A stretch of 64,000 nucleotides of DNA from Candidatus Colwellia aromaticivorans (GTDB lineage Bacteria; Pseudomonadota; Gammaproteobacteria; Enterobacterales; Alteromonadaceae): the NCBI RefSeq assembly GCF_003333305.1, contig NZ_QOLD01000070.1, positions 1 through 64,000 of the forward strand, read 5' to 3'. Below, piece by piece: positions 51,872 to 59,816 of the stretch. The position numbers and the translations under genes are program-made. Below the pieces are notes generated by a model that saw only the letters and a program-made list of their open reading frames with translations, was not told the origin of the DNA and ran no database searches. Positions within the stretch are counted from its first letter, which is position 1; each line of letters begins with the position of its first letter.

Positions 51872-52192
51872 TTGAACCACTTAAATTCAGCAATAGTATT
51901 TAACAACTATTCACGTAAATTAAATGCAACTTATTTTATATATAAGAAATGCAATATTTATGCCTTAATAGTAAAGGATAAATATAGAACATTAAAACAG
52001 CCTATGCTTGTTCTTACTGAACATCCTAGTATTCACGCTACTTATACCGATTTTAAAGTTTGGAATGCTATATCAGACTTTTGGCAGATAAAGTTCTCAA
52101 CTCGTAGTGGTGATTTTGCCGGGTATGCTATTTCAGTGCTAAATTATAATGCAAAAGTTCAAAATATTGACGCTATTAACTTATCAGGTTAA
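51872..52192 (+). CDS. Doubtful small hypothetical protein
   Basis: A 106-residue frame with a TTG start and no clear ribosome-binding site; a downstream ATG at 52004 would leave 62 residues. No family is recognised. Composition (aromatic, Ile/Asn) is not excluded as protein. It lies between the PilZ gene and a repeat element. It may be chance. Confidence 0.25.
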   Translation: MNHLNSAIVFNNYSRKLNATYFIYKKCNIYALIVKDKYRTLKQPMLVLTEHPSIHATYTDFKVWNAISDFWQIKFSTRSGDFAGYAISVLNYNAKVQNIDAINLSG

Positions 52193-52226
52193 TCGCTATC
52201 ACCTTCAGGCTTTGTTGAACCCAATA

Positions 52227-52390
52227 TACCCGTAATCGTTCAAAATACTAAACCGCTTCTTCGATGGGGATAAAAATGATTTAAGCATCGTTATTGATTT
52301 TGGGAATGGCGCTACATGGATGTATCTTATTAGATAATGCAGGAGCACATTATCCTGAACAACCATTTCCTGCAATTAAGGGCTTTGGTA
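52227..52390. repeat. MITE family 1, degenerate copy at lysR 3' end
   Basis: The left end TACCCGTAATCGTTC is preceded by TA (52225-52226), but the usual right end is missing. The repeat runs into the stop codon of the LysR gene (52376), where GGCTTTGGTA may be a chance or rebuilt end. Carries a mini-element at 52308-52360. Confidence 0.5.
52308..52360 (+). repeat. Double-hairpin mini-element, copy 3
   Basis: GCTACAT-GG-ATGTATC (one mismatch) then GATAATG-N8-CATTATC. The second stem differs from copy 2 at one pair, G-C replaced by T-A, on both sides. Confidence 0.62.
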
Positions 52391-53245
52391 TAAATAAGTT
52401 ATAAACGCTTTACTTGCTTTGGAAAGGTAATGATTTTTTTTCCATGCGAGGCTTAACTTAAATTCAATTTTTGGTTCAAAAGGTATTGAGGTCATTTGAT
52501 GGTCATCTTGTAAAATACGTGACAGACAAGTTGTGATACCCACTTCATTGCAAACCAAGGATTTTTGCAATTCAATGAGATTAGTTTCCATTCGGATATC
52601 TAACACTACATGATTTTTTTTTGCATAGTGGCTAACCACTTCACGTAAAAAGTACCCTTCATGAAATAACACCAATGGTTGTTGACAAAATAGTGCCAGT
52701 GAAAGCGTTTTTTCTACTGCTAATGGGTGCGTTTTCACCATGCCAGCCACTACTTCTTCATTAATAAGTTCTGTATATCGCAGTTGTGGGTTTTCTAAAT
52801 CACCTCGAACTAGGGCTAAATCAAGCTCACCGTTTAACAGCATTTTCTCAAGTGCTGCCGTGCCTTGATCAACTAAGTGTATTTTTATATTCGGATATTT
52901 CTGTTTGAATTCTGTCAACACTTTCGGAAAATAATAAGAGCCCATCATCGCAGAAACACCAAATCGAATAGTACCGCGCTCAAGATCTTTTAATTCTTCC
53001 AGTTCCAATTCTACTTGCTTTGCTTGGCTTAATAATTGAGTTGCCAACTTATAGAGCACTTTGCCTTCAGCTGTTAATATCGCATTTTTTTCAGCACGGT
53101 TAATCAGCTTTAACCCAACTTCCTTCTCTAGTTTTTGTATGGTAATAGTTAATGCAGGTTGAGCAATGCCAATTTTATGGGCCGCCCGCGTAAAGTTACC
53201 GATGACAGCCAATTGACAAAAATATTCAAGCCGTTTTAAATTCAT
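52376..53245 (-). CDS. LysR-family regulator of the glutaryl-CoA genes
   Basis: A 289-residue LysR protein: helix-turn-helix at about 18-37 ('NFTRAAHKIGIAQPALTITIQKLE'), effector domain from about 90. It starts at 53245 ('MNLKRLEYF'); an upstream frame extension has no support. Divergent from gcdH with a 126-bp shared control region, so it probably regulates glutarate/lysine breakdown. The C-terminus ends 'ITYLYQSP' at a repeat boundary and may have been altered by it. Confidence 0.88.
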   Translation of the reverse strand: MNLKRLEYFCQLAVIGNFTRAAHKIGIAQPALTITIQKLEKEVGLKLINRAEKNAILTAEGKVLYKLATQLLSQAKQVELELEELKDLERGTIRFGVSAMMGSYYFPKVLTEFKQKYPNIKIHLVDQGTAALEKMLLNGELDLALVRGDLENPQLRYTELINEEVVAGMVKTHPLAVEKTLSLALFCQQPLVLFHEGYFLREVVSHYAKKNHVVLDIRMETNLIELQKSLVCNEVGITTCLSRILQDDHQMTSIPFEPKIEFKLSLAWKKNHYLSKASKAFITYLYQSP

Positions 53246-53276
53246 ATAAATACACCAATAAATAAAACATATCAAA

Positions 53277-53300
53277 AATATAATAACTATATATTATATT
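53277..53300. promoter_or_regulatory. Candidate LysR site between lysR and gcdH
   Basis: A perfect 9-bp inverted repeat AATATAATA / TATTATATT with a 6-bp spacer lies in the divergent region. LysR proteins usually bind AT-rich interrupted dyads in this position, but such dyads can also occur by chance in AT-rich DNA. Confidence 0.4.
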
Positions 53301-53371
53301 TATCTTAGTGATTTAGCTAGAGTGTAACAATAAATTATCAATACGTAATAAAATTCAATCGGAGTAATAAC

Positions 53372-54553
53372 ATGAGCCAAGCACTCACCACTTTTAACTG
53401 GCAAGATCCTATGTTTCTTGACAATCAGCTGACTGACGAAGAACGCATGATCCGTGATACGGCTTATGATTATTGCCAAGAGAAATTGCAACCACGTGTG
53501 CTAGAAGCGAATAGAAATGAAGTTTTTGATCGTGAAATCATGCGTGAGTTAGGTCAGCTAGGTTTATTATGTGCTACCTTACCAGCACAATATGGTGGCA
53601 GTGAAGTTAACTATGTTAGCTATGGTTTAATCGCCCGTGAAGTAGAGCGTGTTGATAGTGGTTATCGTAGCGCAATGAGTGTGCAATCTTCACTGGTAAT
53701 GCATCCAATTTATGCTTACGGCACAGAAGAGCAGCGAATGAAGTACTTGCCTAAGCTTGCCTCAGGTGAATGGGTTGGTTGTTTTGGTTTAACTGAACCA
53801 AATTCGGGTAGCGATCCTGCATCAATGACAACTCATGCAGCAAAAGTTGACGGTGGTTATTGCATAACCGGTAATAAAATGTGGATTACTAACTCTCCAA
53901 TAGCAGATGTGTTTATTATTTGGGCAAAATTCAATAAAAAAATTCGTGGCTTTGTACTTGAAAAAGGCATGGAAGGTTTATCTACCCCCAAGATTGAAGG
54001 GAAATTTTCTTTACGTGCCTCAATAACCGGTGAAATCGTTATGGATAATGTTTTCGTTCCCGATGAGAATATGTTTCCAGAAATTTCAGGTTTAGCGGGG
54101 CCTTTTGGTTGTCTTAACAAGGCGCGTTATGGCATAGCTTGGGGAGCATTAGGCGCTGCCGAATTCTGTTTTAATGCCGCTCGTAACTATTCCATGGACA
54201 GAAAACAATTTGGTCGCCCATTAGCTTCAAATCAATTAATTCAAAAGAAATTGGCTGATATGCAAACAGAAATAAGTTTAGGTTTGCAAGGTTGCCTACA
54301 AATGGGCCGTTTAATGGATGCTGGCCAATGTCCGGTTGAATTAATTTCTTTAATGAAACGAAATAACTGTGGTAAGTCTCTTGATATTGCGCGCGTTGCC
54401 CGTGATATGCATGGCGGTAATGGTATTAGTGATGAATTTGGCGTAATTCGCCATATGATGAACCTTGAAGCAGTAAACACTTATGAAGGTACCCATGATA
54501 TTCACGCCTTAATTTTAGGCCGTGCTATCACTGGATATCAGGCATTTTGCTAA
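53372..54553 (+). CDS. gcdH: Glutaryl-CoA dehydrogenase
   Basis: A 393-residue acyl-CoA dehydrogenase of the GCDH branch: oxidative decarboxylation of glutaryl-CoA to crotonyl-CoA in lysine, tryptophan and glutarate breakdown. Signatures are '[17 protein letters not shown]', '[18 protein letters not shown]', '[21 protein letters not shown]' and the catalytic Glu in '[20 protein letters not shown]'. AATCGGAG precedes the start. It overlaps the CoA-transferase gene by one base. Confidence 0.94.
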   Translation: MSQALTTFNWQDPMFLDNQLTDEERMIRDTAYDYCQEKLQPRVLEANRNEVFDREIMRELGQLGLLCATLPAQYGGSEVNYVSYGLIAREVERVDSGYRSAMSVQSSLVMHPIYAYGTEEQRMKYLPKLASGEWVGCFGLTEPNSGSDPASMTTHAAKVDGGYCITGNKMWITNSPIADVFIIWAKFNKKIRGFVLEKGMEGLSTPKIEGKFSLRASITGEIVMDNVFVPDENMFPEISGLAGPFGCLNKARYGIAWGALGAAEFCFNAARNYSMDRKQFGRPLASNQLIQKKLADMQTEISLGLQGCLQMGRLMDAGQCPVELISLMKRNNCGKSLDIARVARDMHGGNGISDEFGVIRHMMNLEAVNTYEGTHDIHALILGRAITGYQAFC

Positions 54554-55767
54554 TGACTTCGGCATTAGAGAATATTAAGGTTATTGACTTAAGCCGTATT
54601 TTAGCTGGACCTTGGGCTTCGCAAATGTTGGCAGATATGGGCGCAGAAGTCATCAAGGTAGAACGTCCGGTAAAAGGTGATGACACTCGTTTTTGGGGTC
54701 CTCCTTTTATTAAAAACGCTACCGCAGAACAACCTCCACAGGCTGCATATTTCCATTGCGTAAACCGTAACAAGCAGTCAATTGCTATTGATATTACCCA
54801 AAAGCAAGGACAAAAAGTGATCAAAGACTTAATTGCTCAGGCCGATGTGCTCATTGAAAACTACAAAGTGGGTGGCCTTGCCAAATATGGTCTTGATTAT
54901 CAACGTGTAAAAGAGATAAACCCACGGCTGGTTTATTGCTCCATTACAGGCTTTGGTCAAAGTGGTCCAAGCGCACATAAATCGGGTTACGATGCGATGA
55001 TTCAAGGTGAAGGTGGCTTGATGAGCTTAACAGGGGAACCTGAAGGTCCCCCCATGAAAGTTGGCGTTGCTCTCGTTGATGTCATGACAGGGTTATACAG
55101 CTGTAATGCGGTATTAGCTGCATTGATGGCCAGACAGCACACCAACGAAGGTCAGCATATTGATATCGCTTTACTTGATGTTCAAGCGGCCACATTAGCT
55201 AATCAGGGGATGAACTATTTAACCACGGGTAAAAATCCGCGAAGATTAGGTAACGGACACCCCAACATTGTCCCTTATCAAACATTTGCGACTCAGGATG
55301 GCAGTATTATTTTAGCTGTCGGCAACGACAATCAATTTATCCAATTTTGTCAAGTGGCCCAATGCTCTGATATTGCTGAAGATCCTTTGTTTGCAACAAA
55401 TGCACAGCGAGTCATAAACCGAGACAAGCTAGTCCCTGTTCTCGCGGGCAAACTTGCTTCATACACCAGCCAATGGTGGATTGAACAACTTGAGCGTGTA
55501 TCCGTGCCTTGTGGCCCTGTGAATACCTTAGAACAGGTATTTAATCATCCTCAAATAAAGCATCGAGAAATGGTGAAACAAATAGCGAATAAACAAGGGG
55601 AACTTATAGATACTGTTGCCTCTCCGATCAATCTTTCAGCAACACCATTGCAATATAACAGCGCTTCCCCTGATTTGGGCCAACATAGCCATCAGGTCCT
55701 ATCAAAAACGCTCAATTATAGTGAAGATGATATTAACGCGCTATTTCGTAACCATATTGTCAGTTAA
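54553..55767 (+). CDS. Family III CoA-transferase (glutarate CoA-transferase-like)
   Basis: A 404-residue CaiB/BaiF-type enzyme: 'IKVIDLSRILAGPWASQMLADMGAEVIKVERP', 'SITGFGQSGP', 'YDAMIQGEGGLMSLTG' and the catalytic Asp in 'IDIALLDVQAATLANQ'. Coupled to gcdH through TAATG, so it most likely activates glutarate to glutaryl-CoA with succinyl-CoA, as human SUGCT does. The exact CoA donor is inference. Confidence 0.88.
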   Translation: MTSALENIKVIDLSRILAGPWASQMLADMGAEVIKVERPVKGDDTRFWGPPFIKNATAEQPPQAAYFHCVNRNKQSIAIDITQKQGQKVIKDLIAQADVLIENYKVGGLAKYGLDYQRVKEINPRLVYCSITGFGQSGPSAHKSGYDAMIQGEGGLMSLTGEPEGPPMKVGVALVDVMTGLYSCNAVLAALMARQHTNEGQHIDIALLDVQAATLANQGMNYLTTGKNPRRLGNGHPNIVPYQTFATQDGSIILAVGNDNQFIQFCQVAQCSDIAEDPLFATNAQRVINRDKLVPVLAGKLASYTSQWWIEQLERVSVPCGPVNTLEQVFNHPQIKHREMVKQIANKQGELIDTVASPINLSATPLQYNSASPDLGQHSHQVLSKTLNYSEDDINALFRNHIVS

Positions 55768-55840
55768 AGGGTTAATTGTTGATACTTGCTCCGTAAATAA
55801 ATTGCATTACATTTATTAAAGGAGCAAGTTTTATTTTTGA

Positions 55841-56272
55841 TTATTTAAGATCTAGCAGTAGCATTTTAATTTCAGTACGTGAGCTATCAATTGAAAGAAC
55901 GATAGCCTGTACTGATTGTTCGTCGTTATCAATAGACTCCCAATGAGTTGACCAGACTTCTTTTAACTTAAGCGTTGAATGTTTAACTTTTTTGGTCGTT
56001 AGCACACTTAAATCAACCGTTAAGCCAACTTTAACCCAGCCTTTTCTTGGGCTACCTTCAATGGTGTTTTTATCATAGTGAGCCGAATATACTAACTGTT
56101 CTAATTCAGATAATACTAACAGTAATTCAAAGCATGCCGTTCTGGTATTAGCATTTTCTTCAGTAATCTCCATACGCCAGACATTATATGAAAAGCCAAG
56201 CAGAGCAAACAGTAAACTAGCTATTACTGCCACTTGATAGTTTCGAATTTGTTTTTCAGCTTGAATATCCAT
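55841..56272 (-). CDS. Hypothetical single-span membrane protein
   Basis: A 143-residue protein with one N-terminal helix (about 14-32, 'VAVIASLLFALLGFSYNVW') followed by a soluble domain of about 105 residues, helical then charged. No family recognised. It is convergent with the CoA-transferase gene. A coding sequence is supported by its length and N-terminal helix; function unknown. Confidence 0.6.
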   Translation of the reverse strand: MDIQAEKQIRNYQVAVIASLLFALLGFSYNVWRMEITEENANTRTACFELLLVLSELEQLVYSAHYDKNTIEGSPRKGWVKVGLTVDLSVLTTKKVKHSTLKLKEVWSTHWESIDNDEQSVQAIVLSIDSSRTEIKMLLLDLK

Positions 56273-56403
56273 TACTTTCTCCCACTTTGGATTGAGTTAA
56301 ATGAATCCACTTAAAATAAAATGTTAACAATAGCCAATCGTACCACATAATACATTTTTAACATCTTGTAATATAAAGGTAAGTGTAAAGTTAACTCGGT
56401 GTA

Positions 56404-56609
56404 TACCCATGATACTTCAAGATGTGCGTTTCAGGGCAGCTGAACGATTCATGATCAAGGCGCATCTCTTTTTAAGGACGCTACATGGATGTAGCTTATT
56501 AGAGAATGCAGGAGCACATTCTCCTGAACGACCCTTATCTTCAATCAAAGCCTTGCCTAAAGACGTTTCTAACTCCAGCTGAATCCGACATATTGAAGTA
56601 ACATGGGTA
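56404..56609. repeat. MITE family 1, partly deleted copy
   Basis: 206 bp with ends TACCCATGATAC... and ...ACATGGGTA and TA on both sides (56402-56403, 56610-56611). Part of the first arm is missing and a mini-element is present. Confidence 0.72.
56477..56529 (+). repeat. Double-hairpin mini-element, copy 4
   Basis: GCTACAT-GG-ATGTAGC then GAGAATG-N8-CATTCTC. It follows TTTTTAAG as in copy 1, i.e. the same insertion point in the MITE arm. Confidence 0.65.
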
Positions 56610-56669
56610 TAGATATTTTATAGAGGAGTTTTATTGCTCAGTTTATTCGCGAAGACGTAAGGAGGACGG

Positions 56670-56813
56670 ATGAATATCCGACTAGCTACAATGCATTATA
56701 TGACCAAGAGGAAATGGAATTGCATTGTTCAGATAGGCGTTATTGCCACATTAGGCACAGTGATTTTTAGTGCTGAAGTGGAAATATGTTTTCTATTAAT
56801 AACGCATAAGTAA
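56670..56813 (+). CDS. Possible small membrane protein (47 residues)
   Basis: An ATG preceded at the ideal distance by TAAGGAGGA, the strongest ribosome-binding site seen in this window. The frame encodes 47 residues with a Lys/Arg-rich N-terminus and one hydrophobic span (about 18-45, 'IGVIATLGTVIF'). No family is recognised. It lies between a MITE and the convergent cspA gene. The stop overlaps a hairpin (56808-56842). Confidence 0.45.
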   Translation: MNIRLATMHYMTKRKWNCIVQIGVIATLGTVIFSAEVEICFLLITHK

Positions 56814-56842
56814 GCGACTACGCATAAGGTATCCGCTTACTT
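56808..56842. terminator. Hairpin between small ORF and cspA
   Basis: AAGTAAGCG (56808-56816) pairs with CGCTTACTT (56834-56842) over a 17-base loop. There is no strong T tract, so terminator function for the convergent genes is only likely. Confidence 0.4.
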
Positions 56843-56861
56843 ACTTGTTATATATTATCGC

Positions 56862-57068
56862 TTAAACAGCAACAACTTTATTTGCACATGGACCTTTCTG
56901 TCCTTGGCCTACTTCAAATTCTACAGCTTGGCCATCAGCCAATGTGGCGTATTGACCGCCTGCTTGAATTTCTGAATGATGAACAAACAAATCTTTACTT
57001 CCGTCTTCTGGAGTAATAAATCCGAAACCTTTATCTGCATTAAACCACTTAACTATACCTTTACTCAT
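56862..57068 (-). CDS. Cold-shock protein, CspA family
   Basis: A 68-residue OB-fold RNA chaperone: '[16 protein letters not shown]' (RNP1) and '[10 protein letters not shown]' (RNP2), ending '[10 protein letters not shown]'. It binds single-stranded RNA and eases translation and transcription at low temperature. Several such genes are usual in marine psychrophiles; which paralogue this is cannot be told. Confidence 0.94.
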   Translation of the reverse strand: MSKGIVKWFNADKGFGFITPEDGSKDLFVHHSEIQAGGQYATLADGQAVEFEVGQGQKGPCANKVVAV

Positions 57069-57184
57069 AACGTTCTCTTTATCTTTATCTTTGGTGAAAA
57101 ATATAATTCTGACTTGCTATCACCATTACAAATCAGAATGTAAATTTAATATAAGACGCCTTAAGCGTCAAATTGTATTGTTGA

Positions 57185-57508
57185 TTAACGATGATTACCA
57201 TTTTTATTTTTCATACTAGCCATCTTTCGCGCTATAGCAAGTAATTCTGGTGAAATATCATCGGCTCCAGATTTTATTAACTTACTTACATCACCTGATG
57301 AAAATAATGAACCACGCTCAGATTTTACGCCTAACGATCTAACAAAGTCTTTTGTTTTGCCGGTACTACAGGTATCAATATATTTAAAAATTACTTGTTC
57401 ATTAAAGCTCTGAGGCGCTTCTTTCAAGGTAGCTATTTGTTCAGTACGTAATTTTATTTCCGACTCTAACGTTTCAATTAATTCGGCAATATCTGAATAG
57501 GGTTTCAT
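57185..57508 (-). CDS. Hypothetical protein with N-terminal coiled coil
   Basis: A 107-residue soluble protein. Residues 5-32 are heptad-like ('ELIETLESEIKLRTEQIATL'); the rest has 'RSLGVKSERGSLFSSGDVSKLI' and a basic, Asn-rich tail. No family recognised. It lies upstream of cspA on the same strand with a 116-bp gap, so co-transcription is possible but unproven. Confidence 0.55.
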   Translation of the reverse strand: MKPYSDIAELIETLESEIKLRTEQIATLKEAPQSFNEQVIFKYIDTCSTGKTKDFVRSLGVKSERGSLFSSGDVSKLIKSGADDISPELLAIARKMASMKNKNGNHR

Positions 57509-57670
57509 TAAATTATTTAACTCTTATGGGTTATCTGATGATGCCAAAAGGCATTCACTTTACAGCAAAAGAAAGTCAGTATAACCATCATGCTTAAAAT
57601 ATCATTATACAGTGAATGAAAGTAAGTAAATAGCTTTGCACTTCCTATATTTTAATAAACGCTCAATATA

Positions 57671-57826
57671 TACCCGATCCACTTGAAGATGCTCGTTTCA
57701 GGAAGGCTGAGCGATTCATAATCAAGGCGCATTTTTTTATTAAGGGTTATTCCCTTAAAAAGAAATGCAACGTAGAGTATGATTTGCTCAGCAGTCCTGA
57801 ACAAGCATTTTGAAGTCGCTTGGGTA
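57671..57826. repeat. MITE family 1, one-armed copy
   Basis: 156 bp with ends TACCCGATCC... and ...GTCGCTTGGGTA, TA at 57669-57670 and 57827-57828. Only the arm with GCTGAGC/GCTCAGC and the AAGGG/CCCTT tip is present; the second arm of full copies is absent. Confidence 0.78.
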
Positions 57827-57945
57827 TATACTAATTCTATTGCTCACGGCGTGAATGCTATTTTCATTCCAGCCCATCCCCCTGAGAAACACCTTGGTTC
57901 ACTAAGTAAATGTTTGCAAAATACACAATTAATTTGGAGATTTAC

Positions 57946-59364
57946 ATGAAAAACAGCAAAGAGTTTTATATCAATGGTCAATGGGTAAGTCCATTGGTTG
58001 CTAATGATTTCCCGGTAATTAACCCGGCAACAGAACAAACCATTGCCACTATTTCTTTAGGAAGTGCTAAAGACGTTGATATCGCAGTATCAGCAGCCAG
58101 AACAGCTTTTTCATCATTTGGGTATAGCAGTGTCGAGGAGCGTATTTCTTTATTGGAAGCGTTATTAAAACAATATAAAGATAATTATGATGCGATGGCA
58201 CATGCGATTTCACTTGAAATGGGCGCACCAATTGACTTTGCTATAAATGCTCAGGCTGATTGTGGTAAAGGTCATATTAAATCAGCATTATCAGCTTTAA
58301 AAGAATTTGAATTTGAAAGAACCTTAGCTAATGCACAAATAATTAAAGAGCCGATCGGTGTTTGTGGGTTTATAACACCATGGAATTGGCCGATAAATCA
58401 AATCGCCTGTAAAGTAGCGCCAGCATTGGCTACTGGTTGTACAATGATCCTCAAACCTAGCGAAATAGCACCTTTGTCAGCACAGTTATTTTCACAAATG
58501 GTGCACGATGCTGGTTACCCTGCTGGTGTTTATAATATGGTGCATGGTGATGGTATGGGCGTTGGTTCGGCCATTTCAGCACATAAAGATATTGATATGG
58601 TCTCCTTCACTGGTTCAACACGCGCAGGCATTGCTATTGCAAAATCGGCAGCAGACACCGTTAAAAGAGTCGCTCAAGAGTTAGGCGGAAAGTCACCTAA
58701 TATCATCCTAGATGACGCCAATATTGAAAAAGTAGTTAAGCGTGGCATATTAGGTTGTATGAGTAATACAGGCCAGTCATGTAATGCGCCTACACGAATG
58801 TTAGTTCCTGCTAGTCATTATCAACAGGCCGTTGATGTTGCCAAAGCCACCATTGCTAAAATTAAGGTTGGCAACCCCGAAGAACATGGTAATCATATTG
58901 GCCCATTAGTCAGTGAAGATCATTTTAATAAAGTTCAAACTATGATCCAAAAGGGAATTGATGAAGGTGCTAACTTATTAGCGGGTGGAATAGGTAAACC
59001 CACAGGTTTTGAAACAGGCTATTATGCTAAACCTACCATTTTCACCGATGTAGATAACGATATGACAATCGCTAGAGAAGAAATTTTTGGACCAGTTTTA
59101 GTGATGATCCCTTATGAAGATGAAGAGCAAGCGATAGAAATAGCCAATGATACTCCATACGGTTTAGCGGCCTACATTCATTCAGAAGATGCTGACAGAG
59201 CCAAACGGGTGGCGAGAAGAATACGTGCTGGTATGATCAGTATTAATGGCGCTTCACATTATTATACCTCGCCTTTTGGTGGTTATAAACAATCAGGCAA
59301 CGGCCGTGAATGGGGAGAGTTCGGTTTTGATGATTTTCTAGAAATTAAAGCGATTAATAGCTAA
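57946..59364 (+). CDS. NAD(P)-dependent aldehyde dehydrogenase
   Basis: A 472-residue ALDH-superfamily enzyme. Cofactor region 'TPWNWPINQIACKVAPAL', 'SFTGSTRAGIAIAK', general base Glu in 'AQELGGKSPNIIL' and nucleophile Cys in 'NTGQSCNAPTRM'. The start at 57946 has TTGGAGA before it; the frame extends further upstream without support. Substrate is not predictable. It stands alone between repeats. Confidence 0.9.
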   Translation: MKNSKEFYINGQWVSPLVANDFPVINPATEQTIATISLGSAKDVDIAVSAARTAFSSFGYSSVEERISLLEALLKQYKDNYDAMAHAISLEMGAPIDFAINAQADCGKGHIKSALSALKEFEFERTLANAQIIKEPIGVCGFITPWNWPINQIACKVAPALATGCTMILKPSEIAPLSAQLFSQMVHDAGYPAGVYNMVHGDGMGVGSAISAHKDIDMVSFTGSTRAGIAIAKSAADTVKRVAQELGGKSPNIILDDANIEKVVKRGILGCMSNTGQSCNAPTRMLVPASHYQQAVDVAKATIAKIKVGNPEEHGNHIGPLVSEDHFNKVQTMIQKGIDEGANLLAGGIGKPTGFETGYYAKPTIFTDVDNDMTIAREEIFGPVLVMIPYEDEEQAIEIANDTPYGLAAYIHSEDADRAKRVARRIRAGMISINGASHYYTSPFGGYKQSGNGREWGEFGFDDFLEIKAINS

Positions 59365-59572
59365 TACCAGTTTCATTAATTAGGTGGTCTATTTTATACG
59401 TAGGAAAAACGGCCAAGTACAAGGCATTTATTTTAATAACTAGTTGTTCAGGACAATATGCTCCTGCATTGTCTAATAAGCTGCATCCATGCAGCGTTAA
59501 TTATTAAATAAATAACGAAGTACTTGGTTGTTTTAACAAGTAGAAATGAACACATAGTTAGTGAGATTGGTA
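59365..59572. repeat. MITE family 2 copy carrying a mini-element
   Basis: Ends are TACCAGTTTCATTAAT and AGTGAGATTGGTA, 208 bp, right flank TA. CCAAGTAC/GTACTTGG arms surround the centre, where the double-hairpin element is inserted in reverse orientation (59444-59494). It begins at the ALDH stop codon. Confidence 0.65.
59444..59494 (-). repeat. Double-hairpin mini-element, copy 5 (reverse, in family 2)
   Basis: On the minus strand: GCTGCAT-GG-ATGCAGC then GACAAT...ATTGTC. Both stems differ from the other copies by paired changes (A-T to G-C in stem 1, G-C to C-G in stem 2). Its host is a different MITE family. Confidence 0.65.
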
Positions 59573-59760
59573 TAAATATTCGTCCAATTTTAACCCTCCG
59601 CATTAACATGCATTAATACCTAATCACTCTTCTACTTACTATAGAGGAGTGATTAACGCGAATATGATCAGAACACTACCAGAAAGATTTCTGATATTTT
59701 TTTCTCATTCTACTCAAGAAAGACACACGTTATATTGCAAACAGGTGAAACATAGATATA

Positions 59761-59776
59761 CTGTATATAAAAACAG
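59761..59776 (+). promoter_or_regulatory. LexA (SOS) box upstream of radA-like gene
   Basis: CTGTATATAAAAACAG matches the gammaproteobacterial LexA consensus CTGT-N8-ACAG exactly, with the usual AT-rich centre. It lies 41 bp before the start codon at 59817. A likely -10, TATTAT, is at 59783-59788, so LexA binding would cover the -35 region. Confidence 0.75.
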
Positions 59777-59816
59777 CTTAACTATTATACCACGAGATAT
59801 ATACCACGAGATTAAA

